From the NCBI GenBank assembly GCA_005879655.1, contig VBJK01000104.1, positions 1-14,761 on the forward strand: 14,761 nt of DNA, written 5' to 3'. How positions within the stretch are numbered: the first letter of the stretch is position 1; each line of letters begins with the position of its first letter. The notes beneath the pieces were generated by a model, which worked only from the letters and a program-made list of their open reading frames with translations, had not been told where the DNA came from and made no database searches. The position numbers and the translations under genes were made by a program. Origin of the DNA: Chloroflexota bacterium (GTDB lineage: Bacteria > Chloroflexota > Ktedonobacteria > Ktedonobacterales > Ktedonobacteraceae). Below, piece by piece: positions 7,652 to 14,333 of this stretch.

Positions 7652-9454
7652 TTATTGTACATTTCCTTCTACAATGGCGATCTCGTCTTCCGTTAGCCCA
7701 TACAGCTGATAGACGATGTGATCAATCAAGCAATCCGTGCGGCGTAGCTGCTCCTTTTGATCGGTATCCAGGATAGAAGGACGCAAGATCAGGCGTGTTT
7801 TGTCCCAACCCTCTAACAGGAGCTTGCTACAGCGTTTATAGAGATCGACACGGCGTGTTGGCAGGTCGTGGTGTTTCTGGTACAGGATAGTGGTGAGGGA
7901 AAGTAAGAGCGGATTAGTAACGAGCGTCTGGATACGGATAGTATTGTGCAGCTTATCATTCAGCTCTTGCCCTAATGCGACCTGCCGGGGGTCTGGCGTC
8001 CCTGCTTGTGGGTCAGGTTGCCCAAACCATTTCTCGATAAAGAGGCGAATCTCTGCGGGACGGAATGGCAGCACTTCGTATTCGGGAAATGGCAATGGGG
8101 CGAGTTGACGATAGCCCGCAATGCGCGCTGTCACCACGATAGGCAACTGCGGATAACTTCTGCTGAGCTGTTCAATGGCCTCGAACACGCGCTTATATGT
8201 CGCGTAGCGCTCGTCTTTTTGCCTGCCGATAGCAGCTTCATCCAATGCATCGAGTAAGAATAACAGCTTGCCATCCCTTAGCTGAGACTCAATAAAGGTA
8301 AGCGCCTGCCCTTTGAAACCGTAGTGGTTATCCCAATCTTCAACGCTAAAATCAACGAGATTGGTATGTTTCGATTCGGCAAACTTGCTCAATTAAATAT
8401 AGATGGGGAGCACATCTAGTAAACCGGCCAGTTGTCCATTGAGCGCCTGTACTGTCAGGTATTTAAGCAAAGTGGTCTTACCGGAGCCAGGATCGCCCAG
8501 CACAACGCACTGTTTCTGCTCACACAGTACTTTTTCTGGTGCTATGCCCTGGCTCTTATATGCCTCTTCAATACGTTGTCGCACAACCTGAAGAATAATA
8601 TTGGGATCACTCTCTTTGTTGATGTCTGACGTTGTATGAGCGATCGATGCTCGTTGTAGGCGTTGTGGCACGTGTAAGTGGGTCAATGGAACTCTATTGT
8701 CCATATCCAGAATCTTGATGTAAGTGAGGCGCTGATCTTGTTTCAACGTATCCTGATAGTGCCGGGCATGTTGTGCAAGCAAGGTTTTTTCTGTTTCTTC
8801 TGTTATCTTTTGAAGATCGTTCTGCACAGATTGTGGTATGCTACTATGTGCAAACTGCTGCATTTTTATGTTACCAAGCTCTGCTCTTTCGGTTTGTGTT
8901 TCCTCTGTTGCCTGTTGTTGCTCGTCTCTCTGCTCAGGGAGAGGAACGGGGGAAGCAGTTGCGAGTTGTTCGCCTCTCTGCCCGGAAGGAGGAACGGGGG
9001 AAGCAGTTGCAATATGGTGTGTAGTCTCATGCGTACCAGAATGGTGAGGGAAATGCTGGTCATTGCTCAAGCCGAGCCGCTCGGCGACACCTTTCAGTTG
9101 AGGATTTTGGCTATTCTGTTTGTGCGCCCCAATGACAAGTTCTTCTAATCTTCCTTTTGCCATTGCCCACTGGATAAGTTCAAATACCGTATGCTCAAGG
9201 GTGCCATCTCTTACAAGACTCGAAAGATGCTCATTTAGTTGGTCAAAGACCATCATCTCTAAATCCTGGTGCGTAGGAAAAGCACTCAAGAGAGCTTCAC
9301 GAACCTCTCTCAGTTGCGTGCCATCCAGGCCCAGGATGTCTTTCTTGCCATTCCTGCTATGACCAGCCAAAGCCCCGGTTAAATCTCGGCCATTCCTGTC
9401 TCGTTTGTTTACGACCTGTTTCAGGAACGCCGCGATGCGCTGTTTCATGTGCAC
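7652..9454 (-). pseudogene. EAD1-NACHT NTPase with an in-frame stop and a foreign-looking tail
   Basis: A STAND-class NTPase of the kind proposed to act in bacterial conflict and immune systems. Codons 43-125 match an Effector-Associated Domain 1 (LREVREALLSAFPTHQDLE; FELIQWAMAKGRLEELV), an adaptor that recruits effectors. A Gln/Thr-rich linker follows, with a 16-residue tandem repeat at 148-179. The NACHT module has Walker A GDPGSGKT (320-327), but codon 354 is TAA (8395-8393), right after VLPIYI. The same frame continues with LSKFAESKHTNLVDF, Walker B LLFLLDALDE (codons ~397-406) and VVTARIAGY. NACHT relatives read ...LPIYI-E-L... here, so GAA to TAA is the simplest change. After DQKEQL the expected next part is absent; instead it ends IVYQLYGLTEDEIAIVEGNVQ, like a restriction methylase C-terminus. 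The start is a GTG at 9454 with GAGGG six bases upstream (an ATG at 9448 is the alternative). No C-terminal sensor repeats remain. It is probably inactive unless the stop is read through. Confidence 0.85.
8919..9010 (-). repeat. 48-bp in-frame direct repeat inside the NACHT gene
   Basis: Two copies offset by exactly 48 bases (8919-8962 and 8967-9010) share ggaacgggggaagcagttgc and flanking bases. They encode the linker repeats ATASPVPPSGQRGEQ and ATASPVPLPEQRDEQ. The multiple-of-three period keeps the frame. Confidence 0.85.
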
Positions 9455-9460
9455 TATTTG

Positions 9461-9465
9461 CCCTC
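9461..9465 (-). promoter_or_regulatory. Ribosome binding site for the NACHT gene GTG start
   Basis: GAGGG on the minus strand is six bases before the GTG at 9454 and twelve before the ATG at 9448. The spacing favours GTG as the start. Confidence 0.5.
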
Positions 9466-9492
9466 GCTACACTTTTACTCGTGCTGGAAGGT

Positions 9493-9521
9493 ATTATGTC
9501 ATATTACTGTTTGCTCGGCAA
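9493..9521 (-). promoter_or_regulatory. Promoter candidate for the EAD1-NACHT gene
   Basis: On the minus strand, TTGCCG (9521-9516), a 17-base spacer and CATAAT (9498-9493). The -35 matches the consensus at four of six positions and the -10 at five. The start would be near 9486, about 32 bases before the GTG. Confidence 0.4.
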
Positions 9522-9574
9522 TGTAGGGTACAGTGGATGAGGCATTGTCCTATCGTAATTTACGGGTGTGGCTG

Positions 9575-9625
9575 CTTGCGGTAGCAAGCCTACTATGGAA
9601 AAAACCGTTTGCAAGCTACCGCAAG
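9575..9625. repeat. 11-bp inverted repeat with a T-run in its loop
   Basis: CTTGCGGTAGC (9575-9585) and GCTACCGCAAG (9615-9625) are exact complements separated by 29 bases. Read on the minus strand the loop contains a run of six T. It sits between the orphan gene ending at 9668 and the NACHT gene, where it might end the orphan's transcript, but the T-run is inside the loop rather than after the stem. Confidence 0.55.
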
Positions 9626-9667
9626 GTCGTGAAGAGTCAAGCAGAGACGAATAGGGATTTGTTATTC

Positions 9668-10078
9668 CTACGTTCTAGATAGGATGTTCGCCTGGAAGCC
9701 TATTCTGATAATCGTTGAACCGGGATTGAGTGCAGCAAGCCTTGCCGTCACGCGGAAATTATTGCCGACAGCGGCGGTATCCACCGAGTCCACAGCCCAA
9801 CCAACAGGCCGCTCAGTTGACGCCTCAATAGCGACGGGATAGGCGATCGCTGACGATTCAACAAAGTGTCCAATATTGAGCGCCGGGGCATCGGGATCAG
9901 TCTCGTCCTCTTCCGGCACGAAGAACGTCACGCTATCGCGGTTAAAGTCATTGAGCGGACCATGATAATTGACAATGACGACACCAGTGACTAAAAACAA
10001 CGTATTTGCAGGCGCGGGGCCGGTGACTCCAACCTTCAGTACTTGTACATTCTCAAAGCCGACAACACTAATGGCCAT
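9668..10078 (-). CDS. Uncharacterised 136-residue protein
   Basis: I do not recognise this protein. It is 136 residues, rich in Val, Ala, Asn and short beta-type stretches (NTLFLVTGVVIVNY; STIIRIGFQANI), with an acidic loop in the middle (PEEDETDPDAP). It has no cysteines, no signal peptide and no membrane segment, so a small all-beta cytoplasmic protein or structural subunit is the most that can be said. The gene is likely real: the ATG at 10078 has a consensus AGGAGG (10085-10090) six bases upstream, a promoter-like sequence lies further up, and codon use looks normal. Such a strong ribosome binding site suggests high expression. It is divergent from nuoA across a 399-base gap. Confidence 0.75.
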   Translation of the reverse strand: MAISVVGFENVQVLKVGVTGPAPANTLFLVTGVVIVNYHGPLNDFNRDSVTFFVPEEDETDPDAPALNIGHFVESSAIAYPVAIEASTERPVGWAVDSVDTAAVGNNFRVTARLAALNPGSTIIRIGFQANILSRT

Positions 10079-10128
10079 GAAAAACCTCCTATTTCTATGA
10101 ACAATGCAAGTATTAGTAGCATGGGTTT

Positions 10129-10155
10129 ACTATAACACAATGGTAAGTTGCTCAA
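10129..10155 (-). promoter_or_regulatory. Promoter candidate for the orphan gene
   Basis: On the minus strand, TATAGT (10134-10129) is preceded by TGT as in an extended -10, with TTGAGC (10155-10150) 15 bases upstream. The -35 spacing is short, so the call rests mainly on the -10 and on its position about 50 bases before the ATG. Confidence 0.4.
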
Positions 10156-10282
10156 TTACAACTGCATAGTAAACGCTGCCGATAACTCTTTTTTGTAGGT
10201 GACATTCTCATAAACATAAAGGGGATTATGCTAGGTTGCGTATGCCAGCACGGCCATGGCTTGCAATGCCTCACTTTCTTAT

Positions 10283-10311
10283 TTGACACCCTTACCTAAC
10301 TGTACTACAAT
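10283..10311 (+). promoter_or_regulatory. Sigma-70-type promoter upstream of the nuo operon (distal)
   Basis: TTGACA (10283-10288, full consensus) and TACAAT (10306-10311, five of six) are separated by exactly 17 bases. A start near 10318 would give a leader of about 160 bases before nuoA. The rest of the 399-base gap (10079-10477) shows no gene; a second TTGACA at 10333 has no matching -10 at normal spacing. Confidence 0.65.
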
Positions 10312-10436
10312 AGACACTGAGGAAGTGTACTTTTGACACCAGCTCATAGATGTCATGTGTCCAATATGGTATGTCATACTGAAAAAACGACATTATTGAT
10401 GTATGATAAGATAGTTAATAGAGCGAGCAATGCTTG

Positions 10437-10442
10437 TATAAT
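10437..10442 (+). promoter_or_regulatory. -10 element of a second, proximal nuo promoter candidate
   Basis: A perfect TATAAT lies 35 bases before the nuoA ATG. The -35 region (around 10413-10420, agttaata) is a poor match, so an activator would be expected. Two direct ATGTCAT sites at 10350 and 10371, 21 bases apart, lie upstream and could bind one. Confidence 0.4.
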
Positions 10443-10477
10443 GCAGGCACGTTAAGCGAAATGAAGGGGCTCGTAGC

Positions 10478-10831
10478 ATGGGAACAGCACTCCCTGTATT
10501 TATTATGGTAATATTGGTGATACTTTTCGGTATTGTGGTGATGGTTGTCACCTCAATCCTTGGTCCCAAGAAGCCAACACCCGAAAAGCTAGCCCCATAC
10601 GAATGCGGTATTCAGGAGATTGAAGCGCCAAAGCGCCGTTTTCCGGTCAAGTATCTCTTGACGGGAATGCTCTTCATTGCCTTTGATATTGAGATTGTAT
10701 CGTTTTATCCGCTCGCCGTTCTGATGCACCAGCTGCGGGTCTTCGGCTTGCTCGAATTGCTCGTTTTCCTGGTAATCTTGATGGTGGGTTACGTCTACGT
10801 TTGGCGGAAGGGAGCGTTTTCATGGGAGTAA
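10478..10831 (+). CDS. nuoA: NADH-quinone oxidoreductase subunit A
   Basis: A 117-residue membrane subunit of respiratory complex I, which couples NADH oxidation and quinone reduction to proton pumping. It has three hydrophobic helices (about residues 5-28, 58-83 and 88-108), the conserved PYECG loop (40-44) after the first, and the acidic [12 protein letters not shown] segment (69-80) in the second. The length is normal for the family. The loop after helix 1 lies near the quinone cavity and helps join the membrane and peripheral arms. The start ATG has GAAGGGG eight bases upstream. It is the first gene of the operon and its last ten bases overlap the start of nuoB, which implies coupled translation. 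The predicted promoters at 10283 and 10437 would drive it. Confidence 0.95.
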   Translation: MGTALPVFIMVILVILFGIVVMVVTSILGPKKPTPEKLAPYECGIQEIEAPKRRFPVKYLLTGMLFIAFDIEIVSFYPLAVLMHQLRVFGLLELLVFLVILMVGYVYVWRKGAFSWE

Positions 10832-11430
10832 CGAATCCATGGGAGCCAGTGCAGGCTTACTCGAATACGCAGACACCACGTTTGCAGCGGGATGCTTTGT
10901 CTGTCCATCAAAAGGATGGTGGCTTTGGTATTTTGACCACACAGGTCAATAAGCTGATTGACTGGGGGCGTAGCGCTTCACTATGGCCTGCGCTCTTCGG
11001 TCTGGCTTGCTGTGCTATCGAAATGATGTCAACCAGTGCGGACCGTTTCGACATCTCGCGTTTTGGTGCTGAAGTATTCCGTGCCTCCCCACGTCAGGCC
11101 GACTTAATGATCGTCGCTGGCCGTTGCTCGATCAAGATGGCTCCTGTATTGCGGCAAATCTATGATCAGATGCCGGAACCGAAGTGGGTCATTTCGATGG
11201 GGGCCTGCGCATCCTGTGGAGGTGTCTTCAATAACTATGCCATCGTGCAAGGCGTTGATAAGATCGTCCCAGTTGATGTCTTTATCCCTGGTTGTCCTCC
11301 AACACCCGACATGTTGTTGTTTGGCTTCAATGAATTGCAACGCAAGATCCGCGAAGGTATCCCCAATCCACCAGATCCACTCAAGGCCAGCGGCCTGAAA
11401 CTCGTGGGTCCTCTGGGTGAGGAACTATAG
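10822..11430 (+). CDS. nuoB: NADH-quinone oxidoreductase subunit B (cluster N2)
   Basis: A 202-residue peripheral-arm subunit holding the [4Fe-4S] cluster N2, the last electron carrier before quinone. The four ligands are Cys63 and Cys64 ([10 protein letters not shown]), Cys129 ([10 protein letters not shown]) and Cys158 (PGCPPTP). Other family marks are FDISRFGAE and [10 protein letters not shown]. It has extra cysteines at 102 (GRCSIKMAP) and 132 that are not expected ligands. The start is the ATG at 10822, inside the end of nuoA, with GGAAGGGAG (10806-10814) seven bases upstream; a TTG at 10801 would add seven residues but has no support. After the stop at 11430 the operon is interrupted by 480 bases of repeats before nuoC. 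Confidence 0.96.
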   Translation: MGVTNPWEPVQAYSNTQTPRLQRDALSVHQKDGGFGILTTQVNKLIDWGRSASLWPALFGLACCAIEMMSTSADRFDISRFGAEVFRASPRQADLMIVAGRCSIKMAPVLRQIYDQMPEPKWVISMGACASCGGVFNNYAIVQGVDKIVPVDVFIPGCPPTPDMLLFGFNELQRKIREGIPNPPDPLKASGLKLVGPLGEEL

Positions 11431-11552
11431 AAGACAAGACGCCATAGTCCGCCCTAGCTGGTCTTGTGGGGTAACCAACGAGGTGTGCCCCCTTTTACGA
11501 CTACCAAGGATCGAGTGCCAATGATGCATAAGTAGGCCCGCGAGGAAGGGCA

Positions 11553-11620
11553 ACCACAAGGAATTGCTCCTACAATGGGTCTGCTTGCCGCGTGCCATTG
11601 TAGGAGCAATTCCTTGTGGT
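11553..11620. repeat. Perfect 26-bp inverted repeat, family 1 (copy 3), inside the nuo operon
   Basis: The left arm 11553-11578 and right arm 11595-11620 are exact reverse complements over 26 bases with a 16-base loop. The core caaggaattgctcctacaat matches the family at 2533-2639 (caagggatgcccctacaatg). It sits 122 bases after nuoB, so a through-going nuo transcript would carry a very stable hairpin here. No T-run follows, so it is not a classical terminator. Positions 11431-11552 hold nothing recognisable. Confidence 0.9.
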
Positions 11621-11629
11621 GGTCAGTCT

Positions 11630-11840
11630 CATAGGCGTTAACTTAAGCGCGCAAAAGGCGGGGTTCAAAGGGGCGGCAAGCCCCTTTGGGGGGTGTGGGG
11701 TCTCCCCACTTTTCATCTCTTTCGCGCCAGCCGCAGGCTGGCGCGGGGAAAAAAGGTATGTGGGGACACCCCAAACCCCGGCAGGGGAGGACCCCTGCAC
11801 CCCCACGGGACAGGGCGACGCCTTTAAGTCAATGCCTATG
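11630..11840. mobile_element. Short non-coding element with CATAGGC-type ends (MITE-like, family 2) between nuoB and nuoC
   Basis: The ends cataggcgttaacttaagcg (from 11630) and, reversed, cataggcattgacttaaagg (ending at 11840) match at 18 of 22 bases and share CATAGGC with the element at 2709-2864. Inside are an exact 10-bp hairpin CGCGCCAGCC-GCA-GGCTGGCGCG (11723-11745) and the family core on the minus strand (ggggtttggggtgtcccc, about 11757-11775), facing a forward half-match near 11693-11710. The open frames over it are by-products. About 70 bases separate it from nuoC. Confidence 0.6.
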
Positions 11841-11910
11841 GGGGTGTCAGCCTTGCCATGTTGTATGGCATTGATGATAGAAGTTCTCTAATCATTTAGG
11901 AATTAATAGC

Positions 11911-12540
11911 ATGGTCATAACAGCAGTTTCGACGGTAGAAACTGTACGAGAGAAGTTTCCCGATGCAGTGGTTGAGACCGTCGAATTTCGTAACGAACAG
12001 ACTATTGTGCTGAAGCCGGAGCACTTGGTCAAGGTGTGTACTCATCTGAAGGGGAAGTTACAGTACGATATGCTCGAAACGGTCACGGCGGTTGACTGGC
12101 TTGAACGCGTCCCACGTTTCGATGTTGTGTATCAACTGTTGTCCTTGCCGCATCGCTGTTTTGTGCGCGTCAAAGTACGCGTTGGGCTACGCGGCGAAGA
12201 GCATCCAGCGCTGCCGTCTGTAACTGGTCTGTGGCCAGGTGCTAACTGGTATGAGCGTGAAGTCTATGACCTGTTTGGTATTGTCTTCACTGACCACCCC
12301 CAGCTGGTGCGTATTCTGATGCCAACTGATTGGACTACCCATCCTCTGCGCAAGGATTATCCTCTTTCCGGCTTCGATCTGCCTGAGCCGCATTGGGGAG
12401 GTCAGATCCCTTATGATACTGATCCAGGCGTTGGTGGCACCTATCAGCAGACGTTGCGTACTTCCGAAGGACGTGAGTTGAATGAGAGTCGTTCTCAGGT
12501 TAACCCGCAACAGGAACCGGGCACAAGCAAAAGAGGGTAG
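11911..12540 (+). CDS. nuoC: NADH-quinone oxidoreductase subunit C
   Basis: A 209-residue peripheral-arm subunit of complex I; it has no cofactor and helps assemble the quinone-side module with NuoD. The family signature is clear: WYEREVYDLFGIVF (113-126), HPQLVRILMPTDW (129-141) and HPLRKDYPLSGFD (144-156). It is a stand-alone protein, not the NuoCD fusion of enterobacteria. The C-terminal ~35 residues (from GGTYQQTLRT on) are polar and variable. The ATG at 11911 has TAGGA about nine bases upstream, a moderate site. It follows the 480-base repeat-filled gap after nuoB and ends two bases before nuoD, so it likely depends on read-through from nuoAB or on a promoter in the gap that I could not identify. 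Confidence 0.95.
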   Translation: MVITAVSTVETVREKFPDAVVETVEFRNEQTIVLKPEHLVKVCTHLKGKLQYDMLETVTAVDWLERVPRFDVVYQLLSLPHRCFVRVKVRVGLRGEEHPALPSVTGLWPGANWYEREVYDLFGIVFTDHPQLVRILMPTDWTTHPLRKDYPLSGFDLPEPHWGGQIPYDTDPGVGGTYQQTLRTSEGRELNESRSQVNPQQEPGTSKRG

Positions 12541-12542
12541 CT

Positions 12543-13799
12543 ATGGCGAGACAAGAGATAAAGAGTGCACCTGAGCAGGGCCGCACGTATACCATTGAAG
12601 AAAACGAGTTGCTAGACGATGGGCAACGTAGCGATACGATGACCATCAATATGGGACCACAACATCCCAGTACGCACGGTGTGTTGCGCTTAATCCTGAC
12701 CATCGAGGGCGAGACGGTGCTTAAGGCGGTGCCGGATATTGGCTTTTTGCACACTGGTATTGAGAAGACTGCTGAGGCAAAAAGTTATCATCAGGCGCTA
12801 GTATTAACCGATCGCATGGACTATCTGGCTCCTCTCAGTAACAATCTGGCTTACTCGTTGGCGGTGGAGCGCTTGCTGGGTATTGATGACGAGATCAACG
12901 ACAAGATCAAATATGTCCGCGTGATTCTCGTTGAGTTGCAGCGCATCGCCAGCCATCTGGTCTGGTTGGGTACCAGCGCGCTCGACCTGGGGGCGATGAG
13001 TATGTTCCTGTACTGCTTCCGCGAGCGTGAGATGATCCTGGATGTCTTTGAGTTGATCTCCGGTGTGCGTATGATGACCAGCTATATCTGCCCCGGTGGT
13101 TTGCAAGCGGAACTCCCGCCAGGCTTTGACGCCAAGGTGCGTGAATTTACACAGATCTTCCCTGAGCGCTTGCAGGAGTATCACGATCTGCTGACGAATA
13201 ACCAGCTCTTTTTGGAGCGCACGAAGGGGATTTGCGTGCTGAGCAGAGAAGATGCTATTGCGTATGGCGCTACTGGCGCGGTGCTACGCGGTAGTGGTGA
13301 GCCGTGGGATATTCGCAAGGTCTATCCTTATTCTGGTTATGAGCAGTTCGCATTTGATATTCCCGTTGGTAGCAATGGCGATGTCTATGATCGCTACCTG
13401 GTGCGCATGCTGGAGATGGAACAGAGCTTGCGCATCATCAATCAAGCGTTAGACGGCCTACCTACCGGATCTTACCGCGTACAGAACACCAAGATTGTGC
13501 CACCTCCCAAATGGCAGATCACCGGTAGTATGGAGGCGCTCATTCATCACTTTAAATTGTTCACCGAAGGCTACCGCCCGCCGAAGGGTGAGGTCTTTGT
13601 GCGTACCGAATCGCCCAAGGGTGAACTGGCATTCTACATCGTCAGCGATGGTTCGGCCAAACCCTATCGCATGCATGTGCGTGGGGCCTGCTTTGCCAAC
13701 TTACAGGTCTTGCCCCGTATGGTCGAAGGAACCTTCCTCTCGGATGTAATCGCGGGCATTGGTAGTATTGATATTGTGCTTGGAGAGGTTGATAGATGA
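12543..13799 (+). CDS. nuoD: NADH-quinone oxidoreductase subunit D (49-kDa subunit)
   Basis: A 418-residue subunit related to the large subunit of [NiFe] hydrogenases; with NuoB it forms the quinone-reduction site. Family marks in order: NMGPQHPSTHGVLRL (36-50, the quinone-site His loop), GFLHTGIEKTAE, DRMDYLAPLSNNLAYSLAVE, IASHLVWLGTSALDLGAM, and the conserved end of the chain, IGSIDIVLGEVDR. The hydrogenase-type nickel cysteines are absent, as expected. The length is normal. AGAGGG at the end of nuoC, a few bases before the ATG, serves as its ribosome binding site. Its TGA stop overlaps the nuoE ATG by four bases (ATGA), so translation is probably coupled. Confidence 0.97.
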   Translation: MARQEIKSAPEQGRTYTIEENELLDDGQRSDTMTINMGPQHPSTHGVLRLILTIEGETVLKAVPDIGFLHTGIEKTAEAKSYHQALVLTDRMDYLAPLSNNLAYSLAVERLLGIDDEINDKIKYVRVILVELQRIASHLVWLGTSALDLGAMSMFLYCFREREMILDVFELISGVRMMTSYICPGGLQAELPPGFDAKVREFTQIFPERLQEYHDLLTNNQLFLERTKGICVLSREDAIAYGATGAVLRGSGEPWDIRKVYPYSGYEQFAFDIPVGSNGDVYDRYLVRMLEMEQSLRIINQALDGLPTGSYRVQNTKIVPPPKWQITGSMEALIHHFKLFTEGYRPPKGEVFVRTESPKGELAFYIVSDGSAKPYRMHVRGACFANLQVLPRMVEGTFLSDVIAGIGSIDIVLGEVDR

Positions 13800-14278
13800 T
13801 TTCAGAAGAGACAAAACAACGTATGCGCACTCTGGCGGCGCGTTATCCACTGGCTCGCTCAGCCGTGCTACCCTCACTCTACATTGCGCAAGAAGAAGAG
13901 GGGTATATTACTCAGGCAGGTTTGCAGGCCGTTGCGGACGCCATTGGCTTGACGGTAGACGATGTGGCGAGTGTCTCTACCTTCTATACCATGTACTGGC
14001 AGGAGCAGCCGGGGCGCAAAGTGATCAAGATTTGTACTAGCCTTTCCTGCTATCTGCGCGGCTGCGATACCTTGCTGCACCACCTTGAGCAGCGGCTCGG
14101 CATTAAGGCTGGCGAGACTACGCCTGACGGTAACTACACGCTCAAACCGATGGAATGCCTGGCATCCTGTGGCACAGCTCCGGTCTTACAGGTCAATGAA
14201 GAATTCGTCGAGAATGTCACACTGGAGCAGGCTGATAAGTTACTTGAGCAGTTGGAGCGTGAACTGAAAAAACTGTAA
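13796..14278 (+). CDS. nuoE: NADH-quinone oxidoreductase subunit E (24-kDa, [2Fe-2S])
   Basis: A 160-residue thioredoxin-like subunit of the NADH-oxidising module, carrying the [2Fe-2S] cluster N1a. The four ligands are Cys80 and Cys85 (ICTSLSCYLRGC) and Cys121 and Cys125 (ECLASCG); a fifth cysteine at 90 is not expected to be a ligand. The helical N-terminal domain shows YPLARSAVLPSLYIAQEEEGY and VASVSTFYTMY, both typical. The start overlaps the nuoD stop by four bases, with GGAGAGG (13782-13788) seven bases upstream. The gap to nuoF is 55 bases and contains no obvious terminator. Confidence 0.96.
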   Translation: MISEETKQRMRTLAARYPLARSAVLPSLYIAQEEEGYITQAGLQAVADAIGLTVDDVASVSTFYTMYWQEQPGRKVIKICTSLSCYLRGCDTLLHHLEQRLGIKAGETTPDGNYTLKPMECLASCGTAPVLQVNEEFVENVTLEQADKLLEQLERELKKL

Positions 14279-14333
14279 CTAGCTAGATGAAGATCGCTTT
14301 GATTGCGTCTAATATTACAAGGAAAAGAGAAGT

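Noticed and set aside
7652..8392. A separate gene starting with the TTG at 8392
   Set aside because: It begins on the codon right after the TAA, in the same frame and in the middle of a NACHT module, without its own ribosome binding site. Selenocysteine or pyrrolysine recoding was also set aside because those use TGA or TAG, not TAA.
10228..10299. A 23-codon ORF with AAAGGGG upstream, rich in Cys and His
   Set aside because: It is too short to recognise, it overlaps the -35 of the distal nuo promoter candidate, and no second line of evidence supports it.
11570..11891. Open frames on both strands between nuoB and nuoC
   Set aside because: They are translations of the palindrome and the CATAGGC element; no start signals or recognisable protein.
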